DNA of 64,000 nt from Limanda limanda (lineage: Eukaryota; Chordata; Actinopteri; Pleuronectiformes; Pleuronectidae): assembly GCF_963576545.1 (NCBI RefSeq), contig NC_083646.1, forward strand, positions 16,841,961 to 16,905,960, given 5' to 3'. Below, piece by piece: positions 23,901-34,414 of the stretch (position 1 is its first letter; each line of letters begins with the position of its first letter). Position numbers and translations under genes: made by a program. A model generated the notes under the pieces. It saw only the letters and a list, made by a program, of their open reading frames with translations. It searched no databases and was not told the DNA's origin.

Positions 23901-26900
23901 CAAAAACCACCTGATTTGCATGAAACTTGGTGAAAACATTTTTGTTGAAAATAATTATTTTACAAATAATAAAAAAGTTTAAATGTGGTTTTATAAAGGC
24001 ACTTTGGAAGCTTGGCCGTCAGTCTGCGCTTTACTGAGTGCCATTCTAGTTGGGTGCTGGACTGGATGAATTTTTTAACGAAAACTTGAAATGTAGATTG
24101 GACTTTCTTGTTTGTAGGGGACTAGATTGATGGATTGATCTCTCAGAGGTCAAGCCCCAATAACACTGGATCCTGCAACCCTGAAACTACAACTCATTAT
24201 CTTTCACTGGGCCATCTCTGCCCTTTTAATCCATGCCCTGTTTTAATGCAGCCACTCTGTCAGATACTTGAAGTAAACTGACCTTTTTGTGTAAAACGTG
24301 CCCCAAAACTTTTCCTTGGCCCTGATCCCATCAGAGATATACAAAAACGTTCAGCGAGTTTCTATCCAAACGTTACACCATTAAGGATTGCAAATGATCT
24401 CGTCATTCAATATCTTTCCTTTTTTCTATTTCTCCTTTGATCAGGGGGAGCTGTGGGCGACATCCTCCGCCCTCTGCCCTGTCTCCAAGGAGACAGTCTG
24501 CTGAAGAGAGAGCGGAAGGTGACCCAGGTTCAGATTGTGGTACTCAAAGAATATCTCAGTAAGTATGACATTTAAAGACGTCCTGAACTGGAAAATGAAT
24601 TACAGAATAAACTGAAGCTCTTATGAGCGAAGCAAGTGATTTACTTTTGTAGTAGTTTAGAGGTACTATTTTGCTTGTATATATGCTAATGTATTGTAAT
24701 AAGCAGGACAAGCAGCAGGGCACATCTCCTTGAGCTCACCATATGTTATGTCAATTAAAAAAATATTTTCCTATGCCAGAAGATCCCTCTCAGAACACAA
24801 GTGGAGAGAACAGGATGAGGGCTGTTATTGGAAAAGATTTATCACATAACAGACAAAATAATTGTGTTTTTCCTCACCTAACTAATCACTGTGGTGTATC
24901 TTCATCCGGAACATGAACCCCTGGGAAACCCTGGGTTTATTTTTACAGTGTTATGGGATTAATTAAAAGAGATGTGTTAAACTCATGTCATTAACCCTTT
25001 CCTGACCCTTAACATGGCTGCAGGCTTAAACATGCTGCACACGTCCCTTGGATTAGCCCATTTCACCATCTCATTATCTAAATTTTATCCAGTATACCAC
25101 AATCACTGTGTCCATAAAAACTGTGTAATATGCAACGTCATGGATAAGAGAACACCCACTAGTCTTTGACTGATTACTCAGATCTTAACAAGACAGGAAA
25201 TGCGTGAATTAATCTCATTTGGCAACATCTCAATGACTGAATGGATGTTGATCGATGGTTTAGTCTTTCTACAAAATGTATTCAGTTTCATTTTGTGATT
25301 GTTTCACAAAACAAGAAAATTAACTTTCATCTTAAAATGTTAAATTTATTTACGTAATTAGCAGACAAATCAATAATAAAAATGGTCATTGATTGCATTC
25401 CTCAAATTGACAATTGCACCATATAACAGCGTAGTTGCTATATGGATACTGTCTTGGTGTGACATTACTGTTTTCCTCAGCTACCCACAGCTACAAAGGA
25501 CAGGAGTCGGTTTGACCTGTTGGATGTAAATTCAGTTTAATTCAAAATACAGAAAAGGCTATGGACAGTAAATATTTATCTACTGTCAGGGCTACTTGAA
25601 GCTTCCTGATATGTAGTCAATGTGAAGCTGCAGCTCTCTTGAGCCCTCAGCACAGGCTAGTGCATAGAAAGTTGAAATATCATTATTTTACAGACACACA
25701 TAATGTCTCCTTGGCAGCCAGAGTCAGTGAAACACCAGTGGAGTGAAGCCCGATTAAAGGAAGTGGAGTGAATTTCTTTAGATTTGAGAAAAGCAATAGG
25801 GATATTCTTTGAAAAGGCAGTGAGCTGAATGAAGAGGCGTGACGGACCACAGGCCTTAATGAAATTTATTGAAATAAAGTTTGACTTGGCATTACATCGG
25901 GAAAAGGCTCATTCTTGTGAGTTGCAAAAGTTTGAAGTATTGTTTGAAAGCTTTTCTGATTTTGTGTGTGTGTGTTGCAGTTCTTCAAGAATAGTTAAGT
26001 TTCTATTTAGAAGCTCTATTATATAGAGCTTGGGTCAAATTGTAGCTTTATAAAGAGCAAATATAAAAATGTCCCCTTATCATTTCAACTTGCCACCCTT
26101 GGCCCATGTGAAGTCAAAACAGAAACTAATTAAAAGAACACACTCCTATTTTGGAGGGGAATCAATCCTCATCCCACTTATTGAATATTATGTAACATTA
26201 ACACTGATGCCAAAATCTTCCACCAGCTGTAAGCTTGCCATAAACTGAATTTAAAATATTACCAACATAAAAACATGTCCTTTGTTTTTTGTCCAGGACG
26301 GAGAGAAGAAGCGTCCGCTTCGACCTCAATACCCATCAATGACTTGAAGTCTGTTCTGAGTTTAGCAAGAGAGCAGTATCTGAAGGTGATTGACTCCACG
26401 CTGCCCTCTGCTGCAACCTGTCTGCAGGACAACCCGGGAAATGACAAAAAGTCAGGTATGAAAAAAAAAAAGACGAAAAATTCCAACTACCAGCAACATT
26501 ACCATTTCCTGCTTCCCAAATTTTACAAGTCTACCTGAAACGTAAAGAGAAAGCTACAATGCTAAAATGAATACAGCCTGCTTGCGAGATATTTTGCTAG
26601 ACTCAAGATGTCAAGACTCTAGGTTGAATTTATGTCCTATGTTACTGCAGCACTTAATGCTGATGTAACATTCATGGTGGCAATGGTGACATTTGTAATA
26701 ATTTTGGCTTTATATCTGCCAAGTTGTTTATAATTTCAGTTCTTTACTCCAAGTGGGAAATGTTTGCGTCGTCAGAATTTCTTCATATCTGCGATTTACA
26801 GTTAGGATGCTGACGTGCTGGTCCGACTTGGTCCTGTTGATGACTTGAATGTTGCAAAAGTCAATGATTTGTTGTAACACTGAGGTTTGAGAATAAAAGA

Positions 26901-29900
26901 AAAGAAAGAAGAGGCCACCTGCTGTAATACATATGAACCTGAATGACACTACGTGACATTACATTAAAGAGATCCCTGACCATGTGATACTGAGGATGTT
27001 TCTGATGATAGTTATATATAGATAAAGGTCATTATACTTAATTTAGGGGATTTAGAAATATTAATTGTCACTTGTTGATTCAGCCAGTCTAAAGACGATC
27101 ATTCAGTACAAATCCTACTGTCCAAAAAAGCACATCAAGGCATGGGATGTAAAGTCACACACTTACCAAGATACATATCCTGACCTGCGTGTGCATTGTA
27201 AAACGTCATCAGTATTCACTACATGCACATTCATGGAAGGACAATGCCAGCTAATAATTTGCAGATAAATTGTTGGCAATAAAGTCCCATGCCTGCAGCT
27301 GCATGTGCACAGTGTGGGCGGTACTGCTTTTAAAATTGTACCTCAGGGACTAATGTCATGTCATAAATGTTGTGACATTATTTGCCACGTATTTTTTTTA
27401 GTCTAAGCACAACATTGTCAATCATAATGTTTATTGTGTGATTATCAATGCCACTAGATTCAGGAATTGTCCCAGTGAGTGTAATAGTATTAGAATAGAA
27501 AAGTGTTTTTACCAGTGAAACGGCCATTTGTCTCCAAAACAGTCGACATTATGGCTTTTGTTTGCCTCTACCTGCGTCCATGTTATCTGCCAGTTGTATG
27601 TATGAGCTGTTCTCAACCTCAAACTAAGAATATATTAGAAGTTTAGAAAGTTGTGGAGAGAGCTGGCTTGCAAAATAGATGGAAACATGTACAGACAGTC
27701 TATAGAACAAATCAGGTTATTTTTCTCTGTAATTTGTTCCTTGTTGGTCGAGAGATGGCATTTACAGCACTAAAATGCTTCAGAAGTCCATAAGGAATGT
27801 CTTGCATTGCCGTATCTGAATGGCCTAAAGGTGAGAATAACTTTGGCGTTTGCTGCCAAACTGCTGGCAGAGAGCGTCAGTCTCTTCATGTAATATACTT
27901 ACGTCCTCAGGCCAACAATGTGCATGATCATCTCGTCAGGGAACCTGCTGTATACAGATGTATCACATTTCTGTCATCCTGGACATAATGTACAATCTTT
28001 CTGCTCAAACATAAGGAAAGTGCAGAGCTGCTGAGATTTTCTCTGTTGCTGTTGTGTAAGATGGGCTTGTTAGTTTCTCTATACTGTTCTAAAGTATAAT
28101 AGCACCTCAACGTATATATATCCTGAGCTTTTATTTCCCTGAAGGCTTTGTAAATACTCATCCGTCAGCAATTTTTCCAGCTAATGGGTCAACCACAACC
28201 AAACCATTAAAAAAGCAACTGTGAATCTTTTCTTTATTTAAGAGGTCTTTCAGCTTGAGAGCAGGATTTATTGATTTCTCATTCAGATGTTGTATGCTTT
28301 CACTGAAAACTATGCACTAGCACTCAAATAACCCCTTCTTAGATTTGCTCTGCTTGGGCTCTGCTTGTGCGCTAGCACTCAGATTTCCTGTGCTTCAGAC
28401 GTCTGCTCTCTGACCTTTGAGAGTCCTGTACAGGTGGTTACTTTAACCGCGTTCATGCACTTCTTCCTCCAAGGCTTGATTAATAAATCGGTGTGTTTGA
28501 AAATGACCACGCTTTAATGGAACAGGAGTCCAGCACATCCCTGGTCAACATAGATTGGCAAAATTAAGGGTCTGAAGCTTTTTACATTTTGGTAAAATAT
28601 ATATTTTTTGGGAACAATTTCTTGAATAAAGAAAGGAAAGGAAAATGTTTTACCACTTGTCATGAACTGTTTCATGCAACTCGAATCACTCTTAAATTTT
28701 CACTTCAAGCACTGTGTTTCGGCCCTTTCTAACTCTGCTTCAGTAACCCTTGTTGTTTTGGTGCAGTAGTTTTTCAGACTGTTGCCCACCAGCCATCTGA
28801 TTGGCCTGAGAGGAGCGTCCTCCACAACATAGAGAACCTGCAAAGGAGACGACAGAAGAGGAGGTGAGTTAGTGTCTTTTTTTGGCCAATTCTGCCTCAA
28901 TAAGTGTCTCTAATTCATAATATTTCTGACCATCACTATTTGTCTTTTAGATTTGGACTGTTAGGTCCAGGCTCTAGCGATAGCCTGCTGGGTCCCAAAG
29001 ATGGTCAGAAGGCTTCCTGTGCTCTGCTCGATGCCAAAGAGCTTCTCAAACACTTCACAGCCGATGGTTTGCCGACTGGGGAGCTCCAACCCCTGGTTAT
29101 CAATAGAGGGTAGGTTCATTCTTCTTGTCTGGCTTTATGTTGAGCAGCACCTCGACATCTGATTAAAGTGTGTTTGATGGGTTTGTTTCTAAGATATTTT
29201 GGATTGACAAACATTTACTGCGGCTATAATGAGTATTTGATTATGATCATTAGCCTTTTACAACAGCTTATGGCTTCTTAGGAAAATTATTGAGCTGGGT
29301 ATTTAGAAGAAAATTATGTTTTTTCCACAGAAGCAGAATCATGTTAAAAATTGCTCCAGTATAATGAAGAGAACATTCAATAGAGATGCAAGACAGTCAC
29401 ACAACTTTCTCACACTTTCTGTCTCTGTTCCTCTCTGTCTGTTCAGTACGAATGTGTTTCAGTTGACACCAGACCTCTCTCCAAGAAGAATCAGCAACAT
29501 GTCCTTCAGCAAGGCCTCAGCCTTGCATTACCACGGCATTGAGTAAGTTTCTTTAAGTGTGTTTACCACCAGAATATTACATTACAGCCGTGTAACTTTT
29601 AACTTGATCAGTTGAAGCCTGTAACTCAAAGCCACAGCCTCAATCGATTCATCGTTTATTACCATAATGATTTTTAATGATTTATAATTGATTTGATTTA
29701 TTCCTCTAGGTTCTGTCTGGACAATCATATCTCCTTGGACCGGGACCAGGCCTTTGTGCGGCTCCAGTCCCGTCTGATTCGGCACGAGACGCAAACCACC
29801 TGCTCCAAAGAGCCGTGTGCCCTCCCCTTCGCCCTCAGCCCCGCCCCCTCCCCTGCTGTGATGTCCGAACCAGGAAGTGTGCCTGACGGAGAGACTCTGC

Positions 29901-32900
29901 AGAACGCTGACGTAGCTCGACTGAAGCGCAGGTCCTGGGACACGGAGGTCGCTGGAGGTCATCCTCGCAAGAGGTACAATGATAGTGTATGCTGCTGCAT
30001 TTGGTTTAGTTGTACGTCTTTGTAACACATGACATGTGATTAAAACATAAGGGGCTCAAAAAGCTGAAGAAAATAAATGTCATTTTAAAGATTCACAGAA
30101 GTGAATAGATGATTTGTTGATCATGTCTTGCTGGATTACATGCTATGCTATAACCTTATTGTTGGTAAGGTTTACAGTGTTTATGTCTGTACGATCTAGG
30201 TTGGTGAAGTCGGAGAGCAGTGACTCCCTCTGTTCCCAGAGCAGTGGCAGCAGTGGGACACATCCCGCCATCAGGTCTCTGAGACAACAGCCCAGCAGAT
30301 CTGTCTCCATCAGTGGATCTACCTCTTTAGCCACTTCAACAAGACGCACATCCTCAGGTAAAACAAAAATACTCAACCTGAAATGCAAAGAGACTAGAAT
30401 TACCAAATAACATAATCAGCTAAAGATGGTATCACTCGTATCTGGAATATTTTAGCTTCAGCTCTATTGAAGTGGGAGAAAGGGAGAGTAATAAGAGAGA
30501 GAAAGTGGATTCTCATTTTGTTAAAATTTTCTTGACTCATTATTCATTTTCTTCACTTTACTCTTCAGGTTTGGTGACTCATTTCTCTGCTGACAAACCT
30601 AAACCTCAGCAGCTGAAGACACAACAGGAGCAACTAGAGGAGAAACTTGCCAAAGAGTCACGTTCACAGAAACACAACAGGGTGAGTGTGTGTGTGTGCG
30701 TGTGTATGTGCGTGTATGTGTATCTCATTTTTAGAGGGACGGCTGGCTTTTCTTACTTTAATGTAATTACCAAAAATAAAGTGATTATGTATTTATGCTC
30801 ATGCTTAATAACTAATTTAGAGTAATTGCATCCATAGAAACAAGTTGTCATCACATCATGTTAAACTCACTTGTGTGTGCAAGTACATTCTTCACACAGA
30901 TGTATACATGAAGAAATACAATCCCTTATTGTTAAACCCTTAGAAATAGTTAAATGGTTTTTGGGTTTATTTTCAAACTTATCTTATTTGGTATATTTTT
31001 GGGGCATTTTGCCTTTAATATTATAGAAACAATGAAAGAGAGAGGAATTTGGCCTGAGGTTTGCATTTTTACATTCAAATTTAATTCTAGTGAAAATTAC
31101 TTTTACACCCTAGTAGCCATGTTTCCTTTAACGTAAACTGTGGTTTATTGCAGCTTTGTTTTGTTTTAAAAGCTTTGACCATTTGCTCTACATATTATGA
31201 TTAGTTATGCCAGTATGAAATGTTAATACCACAAATGTTGTTGCCGAACATATCACATAAAAATAGTCATCAAAAATTCATGAAATTCAACTATTAGAGC
31301 TGGAATATAGTAAAATCTCCTCATACCGTGTTTGCCTTGACTCTTCAAGTGAAGAAATAAAACACTTAAAACGACATGAATAATGTGAGGAATAGCATTA
31401 GGTGTATGCCCCCTCCCCCCCTCAACATTAGGTCTGAGCAGCCATCAACTAACTGCGCTCCAGCAGGTCATAGTTCCCTCAGCCTGTGTTGGTTTTCCTG
31501 CTGTGGACACGTCACCTCAGTTTGACAGGCTGATGTTTCTCCCCTGTGGCAAAACCAAAGCTGCTAATGAAGACTGGAGCTCTGTGCTGTGTTCAAGGTG
31601 CCCTCCGGAAACGACAGTCGCTCGTTGTTAATGACGTAACACAATATGCTGGTAGTGGTGTTACTGGTCATGTGTGTTATCATCCTACTTAAACATGGGT
31701 CTGCTCTCAACAAAGATCGCAGCAGTTAGTTGGTAAATTGTTTATTATCAAAACTGACAGGAGCAAATGTAGAAGTCAAAATATAAAGCCAAGTAAACCG
31801 TAGTTTTCCTGTATGTTCACATTAAATTAGCACTTGTTTTCTACAAAAGTGTTCCTGCTCACCACTAGCCTTATTCCCACTCACTGACTCACTCACTCAC
31901 ACACACTCACTCACTCACACACTCACTCACTCACTCCGACAAACAATGTGGCCGACAGGCCCACAACAAAAAACACACACACTGACAAACAGTGTCTTTT
32001 TGACAGATGGGAATTTTTCTAAGAGCTCCACCAAAGACAAATGTTTGACATGTGATCACTTTGAATGTGTGGGTTGCATCATAATGTTGTGACAGGAGCA
32101 CTTTAACAAATACACTATTAGGATGTCACCTGCTGCCGGCTTACACACACACCCATACAAACACACACACACACACCCATACAAACACACACTAACACAC
32201 TTTCTGTGTATTGAACAGTTTACACACAACAGCACACACGCACACATACACACACACACTGTACAGTTTGACGTTGCCCCCCCTCAGCTCACAATCTGCA
32301 TCCCAACCTTGACTCGTTCAGATTTATGCTTAGTATTCAAACAGTCTTATCATCTGAACCCAAGTTTAGGTAAGAACACTCAGCTCTATTCAGAACTAAT
32401 GACAGCAGTTTATTCAGGACAGAGATTAAAAGCTGTGAGACTGAGCGGCTCCACCTCTTCCTCAGAATAATTTATAGTGTTTCCTTAGAACAGTCGCCGC
32501 GACAAGATTAATGGTGCATCAATTTATTTCAGGAATGTGTTTTCCCCTGTCAACGCCACCGGTGAAATATTTGTATGTTTGTACCTGGGAGCTCAAATGT
32601 GGAATGTGAAGACCTGTAATTCAGTGCAAGGACGTCTCCCCCAACCTTCAACACTTTGACATGCTTTCTTTTTAAAAGGGAGACGTGCTCTCGAGTTTCT
32701 CGGAAACGGTTTAGGATTAGCTGCTTTGGGAATAAACCAAACTAGATTTAATGTTTTGAGTGTTGTGCTTATAAAAGAGTGTGTGTCTGTTTTTGTGTCT
32801 TCAGATGTTGCAGGAGGTTGTAGTTAAAGCACTCAAACATCACGGGATCACTGCAGAGCATGAGTGCTTTGAGGCCTGCAGCAGGAGACTGTTTGATATC

Positions 32901-34414
32901 TCCAAATTCTATCTCAAGGTGAGTCTTTTCACCGCTGATATGCGGCTCTTTCTATTTGACAGTTTGTTTGGATGCCTCTGAGCATCAGGCACATGGAGTA
33001 GAGTTTTGAACATGTGTTTTATTACAAATCCTCATATCAAACTGAGCCGTTAATAATTCAAGTACAAGTATTTCTCCAATACAATCACTTTCGTCAAATT
33101 TCTTTTTTGCATCCTTCTTAATCTTAATCTTAATAATTCATCTTAATCAGATGTTGTTATATAAATTCTGCCCTAACTCAACTGCAGTACTCAAAACTCT
33201 AAAATAAATTATGGTAGTGAAGGAGTTTTTATCATGTTTTTTAGGTGTTTGAGTTAATGTAGAACATTTCCATATTTAGCATATTTATTTATGCAGAACT
33301 GCAGGCAGCTCAGGACCAGCATGCATCTGGGAGGTCTAAGGTCAAACCAACAAAAGGACAAAACCTGCTTTCAGACATGCACTTAAGTTTGGACATTTTC
33401 CAAAAATGTTCCTGCTAGCCCCAAAGCAAGATTTCTGAGTTATACTTTTCTGGAAGTTTCTGGAAAATTTCACAGGACATGAAACTTCATATCGCTTAGT
33501 TTCAACTCCTTCATTGATTTTTGGGATAAGTCCAAAATGCTTCTAGTGATGTTAACTTAAAAATAAACATCACAGCTGAGTCAGTCTTCTTCTCCCACCA
33601 TCGTCAAAGGGCTGTCAACAAAAACTATTTCCATACGTCATGTCCTGTCTCCTGCATTCTATGTCATGGTGTCACTCTCCGCCTTAATGTTCCAGATATT
33701 TTCTGTTGTTGTGAAGGTGACTGACCTGACCAGTGTTTCTGAACACTCTGAAAAGATTGTGGACATTTCCCAGAGTCCATGACAACAGCAAAAGACAGCA
33801 CAGTTTATTCTCATGGTGCTAGTGACCTGTTGATTTCAGGTTTAGCCTCTAAATTAAATCTGATCTACTATAATAGACTTTGTATTTTATCAACTCGTCA
33901 TGTGTTGTATCTGTTAAAGTAACTAGTTACAATATCTGATAAATGTAGTGGAGTAAAAGTTCAATCTCTCTCTCTCTGGAAAAAAAGGACCTCAAAATTG
34001 TACTTAAGTCGAGTATTTGGTACTTAAGTAAATTTACTGAGTTACTCTCCATCACTGCTAGTCAGTAAAGCTTTGCTGACAGACCACAGCATCTAACATT
34101 CTGTACAAATGCTTCCTACCAACAGTAAACACCCACTCCAGTTCAAATGAGTCAGTTAGATGTAGAGCTCATGTGAACCTACTTCACTGTTTCAGTGACT
34201 TTTGTTGTTGTTTGATCTCAGGATCTGAAGACGTCTCGGGGTTTGCACGATGAGATGAAGAAGGCCGCCGGCAGCAACGCCAAACAGGTGATGTCACCAA
34301 ACACTAGTGCTTCTACACTGGACTTTAGTTGTTAGTAAGTTACATTCTTAAAAATGGTATTTTCTGTTCCTGTAGGTCATCGACTGGGTGCTGGAGAAGA
34401 CGACAGGGAAGTGA
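5929..34414 (+). CDS. mtbp: mtbp, complete (23 coding exons, 882 aa)
   Basis: Partner of Treslin/TICRR in replication-origin firing, first described as an MDM2-binding protein; nuclear. Exons: 5929-5995, 6355-6438, 6536-6609, 8167-8315, 8550-8608, 9435-9579, 9953-10067, 14719-14835, 21374-21468, 21671-21737, 22026-22143, 22647-22826, 24445-24558, 26297-26455, 28767-28863, 28951-29109, 29447-29542, 29710-29973, 30200-30357, 30569-30681, 32805-32918, 34222-34287, 34376-34414. They total 2649 nt with no phase conflict, giving 882 residues against 904 in human. The start MDRY matches the family. Further hallmarks are [84 protein letters not shown] and the C-terminal [15 protein letters not shown] and VIDWVLEKT. 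One intron (21469-21670) is U12-type. Confidence in identity is very high; small exon edges could shift. Confidence 0.97.
5996..6354. other. mtbp intron 1
   Basis: Intron bounded by GTGAGT and CCACAG. I saw nothing else in it. Confidence 0.85.
6355..6438 (+). CDS. mtbp: mtbp exon 2
   Basis: [19 protein letters not shown] then VRGSSVFP. The donor GTGCAG at 6439 was chosen over the GTGAGA at 6414. Only the later site gives phase 1 and joins to FP-ACS as in the family. Confidence 0.85.
6536..6609 (+). CDS. mtbp: mtbp exon 3
   Basis: [20 protein letters not shown], a conserved N-domain segment. Donor GTGAGA. Confidence 0.93.
6610..8166. other. mtbp intron 3
   Basis: Holds the 19-bp minisatellite described separately and a TA-rich tract near 7309-7338. 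The remainder is AT-rich with no coding signal. Confidence 0.8.
6772..7162 (+). repeat. 19-bp GT-rich minisatellite
   Basis: About 20 imperfect copies of a unit close to GTGTTGTGAGTATTTGGTT. Variants have CAG for TGG and single-base changes. Because 19 is not a multiple of three, three units make a 19-residue cycle. This creates long antisense open frames rich in Asn, Thr, Gln and His (6690-7199 and 6842-7177) that are not genes. Confidence 0.92.
8167..8315 (+). CDS. mtbp: mtbp exon 4
   Basis: [12 protein letters not shown] followed by an acidic stretch and [19 protein letters not shown]. Acceptor TTTTGTAG, donor GTGAGT at 8316, phase 2. Confidence 0.9.
8550..8608 (+). CDS. mtbp: mtbp exon 5
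   Basis: [19 protein letters not shown], strongly conserved (SDKLP). Donor GTACAG. Confidence 0.95.
8609..9434. other. mtbp intron 5
   Basis: The 5' half is AT-rich. About 8925-9330 has a more mixed composition with no usable frame; I could not assign it. Confidence 0.75.
9435..9579 (+). CDS. mtbp: mtbp exon 6
   Basis: [20 protein letters not shown] followed by [19 protein letters not shown] hydrophobic strand is followed by the conserved GALKH motif. Confidence 0.95.
9580..9952. other. mtbp intron 6
   Basis: Short AT-rich intron between GTAAGA and CCCCAG. No other feature seen. Confidence 0.85.
9953..10067 (+). CDS. mtbp: mtbp exon 7
   Basis: [20 protein letters not shown] then [18 protein letters not shown]. 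The ELWRG motif is diagnostic. Donor GTAATG. Confidence 0.95.
10411..10722 (+). repeat. Degraded dispersed teleost repeat, copy 1
   Basis: Starts with a TGTTTGTTTG tract, then an ATGAAACTT...GGAAGGATGTGG...GAACCCATT core. It ends near a GGGCTTTGG motif. Related copies lie at 23876-24052 and, inverted, at 39893-40018. Family not named. Confidence 0.6.
11613..11976. mobile_element. MITE-like element, 364 bp, hAT-like
   Basis: The ends are imperfect inverted repeats (AGAGTCCGAC at the left, GTCAGGCTCT at the right). Flanking 8-mers agtaaagt (11605-11612) and agtaaaaa (11977-11984) match at 6 of 8 bases, as expected of an old hAT duplication. No coding capacity. Confidence 0.6.
14481..14590 (+). 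repeat. Dispersed repeat fragment, copy A
   Basis: CCATGACCCATCCAGTAAC, then GCAGCCATCAG, GAGACG and CTTTTGAGGAGCAGTC in order. The same blocks recur in the same order at 50636-50730. Confidence 0.65.
14719..14835 (+). CDS. mtbp: mtbp exon 8
   Basis: [15 protein letters not shown] followed by a Ser-rich variable segment ending LQSE. Phase 0 at both ends. Donor GTGAGT. Confidence 0.93.
16754..16840 (+). repeat. Possible end of the 11613-11976 repeat family
   Basis: AGAGCTTGACCAGTATTG... resembles the inverted right end of the element at 11613-11976 (AGAGCCTGACCAATAT...). The second end was not located. Confidence 0.4.
18581..20032 (+). mobile_element. Tc1/mariner-like transposon, inactive
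   Basis: 1452 bp bounded by TA duplications (18579-18580 and 20033-20034). The 30-bp terminal inverted repeats match at 28 of 30 positions (CACTGYTCAAAAAAATKAAA and on). It carries a broken transposase, described separately. The structure fits a fish Tc1-like DNA transposon sitting in mtbp intron 8, sense to the host gene. Confidence 0.93.
18877..19772 (+). pseudogene. Tc1-like transposase, frameshifted and deleted
   Basis: Starts [20 protein letters not shown] with a helix-turn-helix region. It continues in three frames: 18877-19197, about 19214-19477 and about 19470-19772. Compared with intact family members, material is missing after SMRAV (second helix of the DNA-binding domain), after RPVVCPV, and before the VHDNAQPH block. 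The first two catalytic Asp (FTDESRF and HDNAQ) are visible. The expected final Glu of NPIEH reads Gln (NPIQHLWD). The product cannot be an active cut-and-paste enzyme. Confidence 0.9.
20049..21100. mobile_element. hAT-like non-autonomous element, 1052 bp
   Basis: Bounded by a perfect 8-bp duplication gtgttagg (20041-20048 and 21101-21108). The ends are inverted (TAGGGCTGCAACTAACGACTA and, on the other strand, TAGGGGTGCAACGATTAGTC). Both ends also carry further palindromic ATCGACTAATCG-type sequence. There is no transposase. Small frames (20699-20962 and 20869-21111) have no recognisable domain. The GC-rich segment near 20690-20960 may descend from a promoter or 5' exon. Confidence 0.88.
20321..20470. 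repeat. 66-bp tandem repeat inside the hAT-like element
   Basis: Blocks starting AACCAAGGACAGGCAAAGTG, AACCAAGAACAGGCCAAGTG and AACAAAAAAGGACAGGG begin at 20321, 20387 and 20453. The spacing is exactly 66 bp each time. Confidence 0.75.
21374..21468 (+). CDS. mtbp: mtbp exon 9
   Basis: [20 protein letters not shown] then [11 protein letters not shown]. Ends in phase 2 before GTATCCTT, a minor-class donor. Acceptor TTTGCAG. Confidence 0.94.
21469..21670 (+). other. U12-type (minor spliceosome) intron of mtbp
   Basis: The donor GTATCCTTAT fits the U12 consensus. A branch-site match TTCCTTCAC lies at 21649-21657, its A 14 nt before the acceptor CAG ending at 21670. The nearer AG (21658-21659) is too close to the branch point, and using it would create a stop. 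The 21670 acceptor instead gives [18 protein letters not shown], which aligns with the family. Confidence 0.88.
21671..21737 (+). CDS. mtbp: mtbp exon 10
   Basis: [20 protein letters not shown] and GQ. 67 nt, entered from the U12-type intron. Donor GTATCT. Confidence 0.88.
22026..22143 (+). CDS. mtbp: mtbp exon 11
   Basis: [20 protein letters not shown] followed by [19 protein letters not shown]. Acceptor TCTCCAG, donor GTAAAA. Confidence 0.94.
22144..22646. other. mtbp intron 11
   Basis: AT-rich intron with no recognised element. Confidence 0.85.
22647..22826 (+). CDS. mtbp: mtbp exon 12
   Basis: [19 protein letters not shown] and [11 protein letters not shown], both conserved. Acceptor CCCTGCAG, donor GTATAT. 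Confidence 0.96.
22827..24444. other. mtbp intron 12
   Basis: Contains a degraded dispersed repeat at 23876-24052. The remainder is unremarkable. Confidence 0.8.
23876..24052 (+). repeat. Dispersed teleost repeat, copy 2
   Basis: GTTTGTTTGTTTGTGAGCAG and CATGAAACTTGGTGAAAAC, then an intact-looking end, CTTTACTGAGTGCCATTCTA. Related to 10411-10722 and 39893-40018. Confidence 0.6.
24445..24558 (+). CDS. mtbp: mtbp exon 13
   Basis: [20 protein letters not shown] followed by [18 protein letters not shown]. Acceptor TTTGATCAG, donor GTAAGT. Confidence 0.94.
24559..26296. other. mtbp intron 13
   Basis: 1.7 kb of AT-rich sequence with no recognised element. Confidence 0.8.
26297..26455 (+). CDS. 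mtbp: mtbp exon 14
   Basis: [20 protein letters not shown] followed by [18 protein letters not shown]. Aligns with the LKSLLVLTRKHFLDYFD region of human MTBP. Confidence 0.94.
26456..28766. other. mtbp intron 14
   Basis: 2.3 kb of AT-rich sequence with short random frames. Nothing recognised. Confidence 0.8.
28767..28863 (+). CDS. mtbp: mtbp exon 15
   Basis: [20 protein letters not shown] followed by NLQRRRQKR. The DWPER motif matches the family EWPER. Donor GTGAGT. Confidence 0.92.
28951..29109 (+). CDS. mtbp: mtbp exon 16
   Basis: [20 protein letters not shown] then [12 protein letters not shown], the most conserved stretch of the protein. Acceptor TCTTTTAG. Confidence 0.97.
29110..29446. 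other. mtbp intron 16
   Basis: Short intron with no recognised element. Confidence 0.85.
29447..29542 (+). CDS. mtbp: mtbp exon 17
   Basis: [20 protein letters not shown] followed by [11 protein letters not shown]. Contains a conserved LSP site. Confidence 0.96.
   Translation, partial: YECVSVDTRPLSKKNQQHVLQQGLSLALPRH
29710..29973 (+). CDS. mtbp: mtbp exon 18
   Basis: [20 protein letters not shown], then [11 protein letters not shown] and a proline/serine stretch [19 protein letters not shown]. Several SP sites could be kinase targets (inference). GC-rich compared with its introns. Confidence 0.97.
30200..30357 (+). CDS. mtbp: mtbp exon 19
   Basis: [19 protein letters not shown] and a Ser/Arg-rich low-complexity segment. 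It follows RKR, giving a likely basic nuclear-localisation patch. Confidence 0.94.
30569..30681 (+). CDS. mtbp: mtbp exon 20
   Basis: Gln/Glu/Lys-rich helix ([17 protein letters not shown]) and SRSQKHNR. Donor GTGAGT runs directly into a GT microsatellite. Confidence 0.94.
31876..31938. repeat. (ACTC)n / CA microsatellite
   Basis: CACTCACTCAC units interrupted by CACA steps. Confidence 0.9.
32143..32262. repeat. CA-rich compound microsatellite
   Basis: Runs of ACACAC broken by CCATACAAAC units. The six-frame openness across it reflects the repeat. Confidence 0.88.
32805..32918 (+). CDS. mtbp: mtbp exon 21
   Basis: [20 protein letters not shown] then [18 protein letters not shown], the conserved C-terminal helical region. 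Confidence 0.97.
32919..34221. other. mtbp intron 21
   Basis: Contains a degraded repeat segment (about 33365-33780) and a repeat end at 33914-34060. No coding signal. Confidence 0.8.
33914..34060. repeat. Teleost repeat end (TACTTAAGTA type)
   Basis: AAATGTAGTGGAGTAAAAGT, CTCAAAATTGTACTTAAGTC and AGTTACTCTCCATCACTG lie in the order seen in a common teleost DNA repeat. The family name is not certain. Confidence 0.6.
34222..34287 (+). CDS. mtbp: mtbp exon 22
   Basis: [20 protein letters not shown] and KQ. Acceptor TGATCTCAG, donor GTGATG. Confidence 0.96.
34376..34414 (+). CDS. mtbp: mtbp exon 23, stop
   Basis: [12 protein letters not shown] and stop TGA, matching the family C terminus. Acceptor TTCCTGTAG. 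Confidence 0.96.
   Translation, partial: VIDWVLEKTTGK

Larger units (their letters stand above)
30682..32804. other. mtbp intron 20 with simple repeats
   Basis: Holds GT-rich repeats at 30682-30722, an ACTC/CA array at 31876-31938 and CA-rich tracts at 32143-32262. No coding evidence. Confidence 0.8.

Noticed and set aside
29582..30028. 148-codon antisense frame opposite mtbp
   Set aside because: Shadow of the GC-rich mtbp exon 18 (29710-29973).
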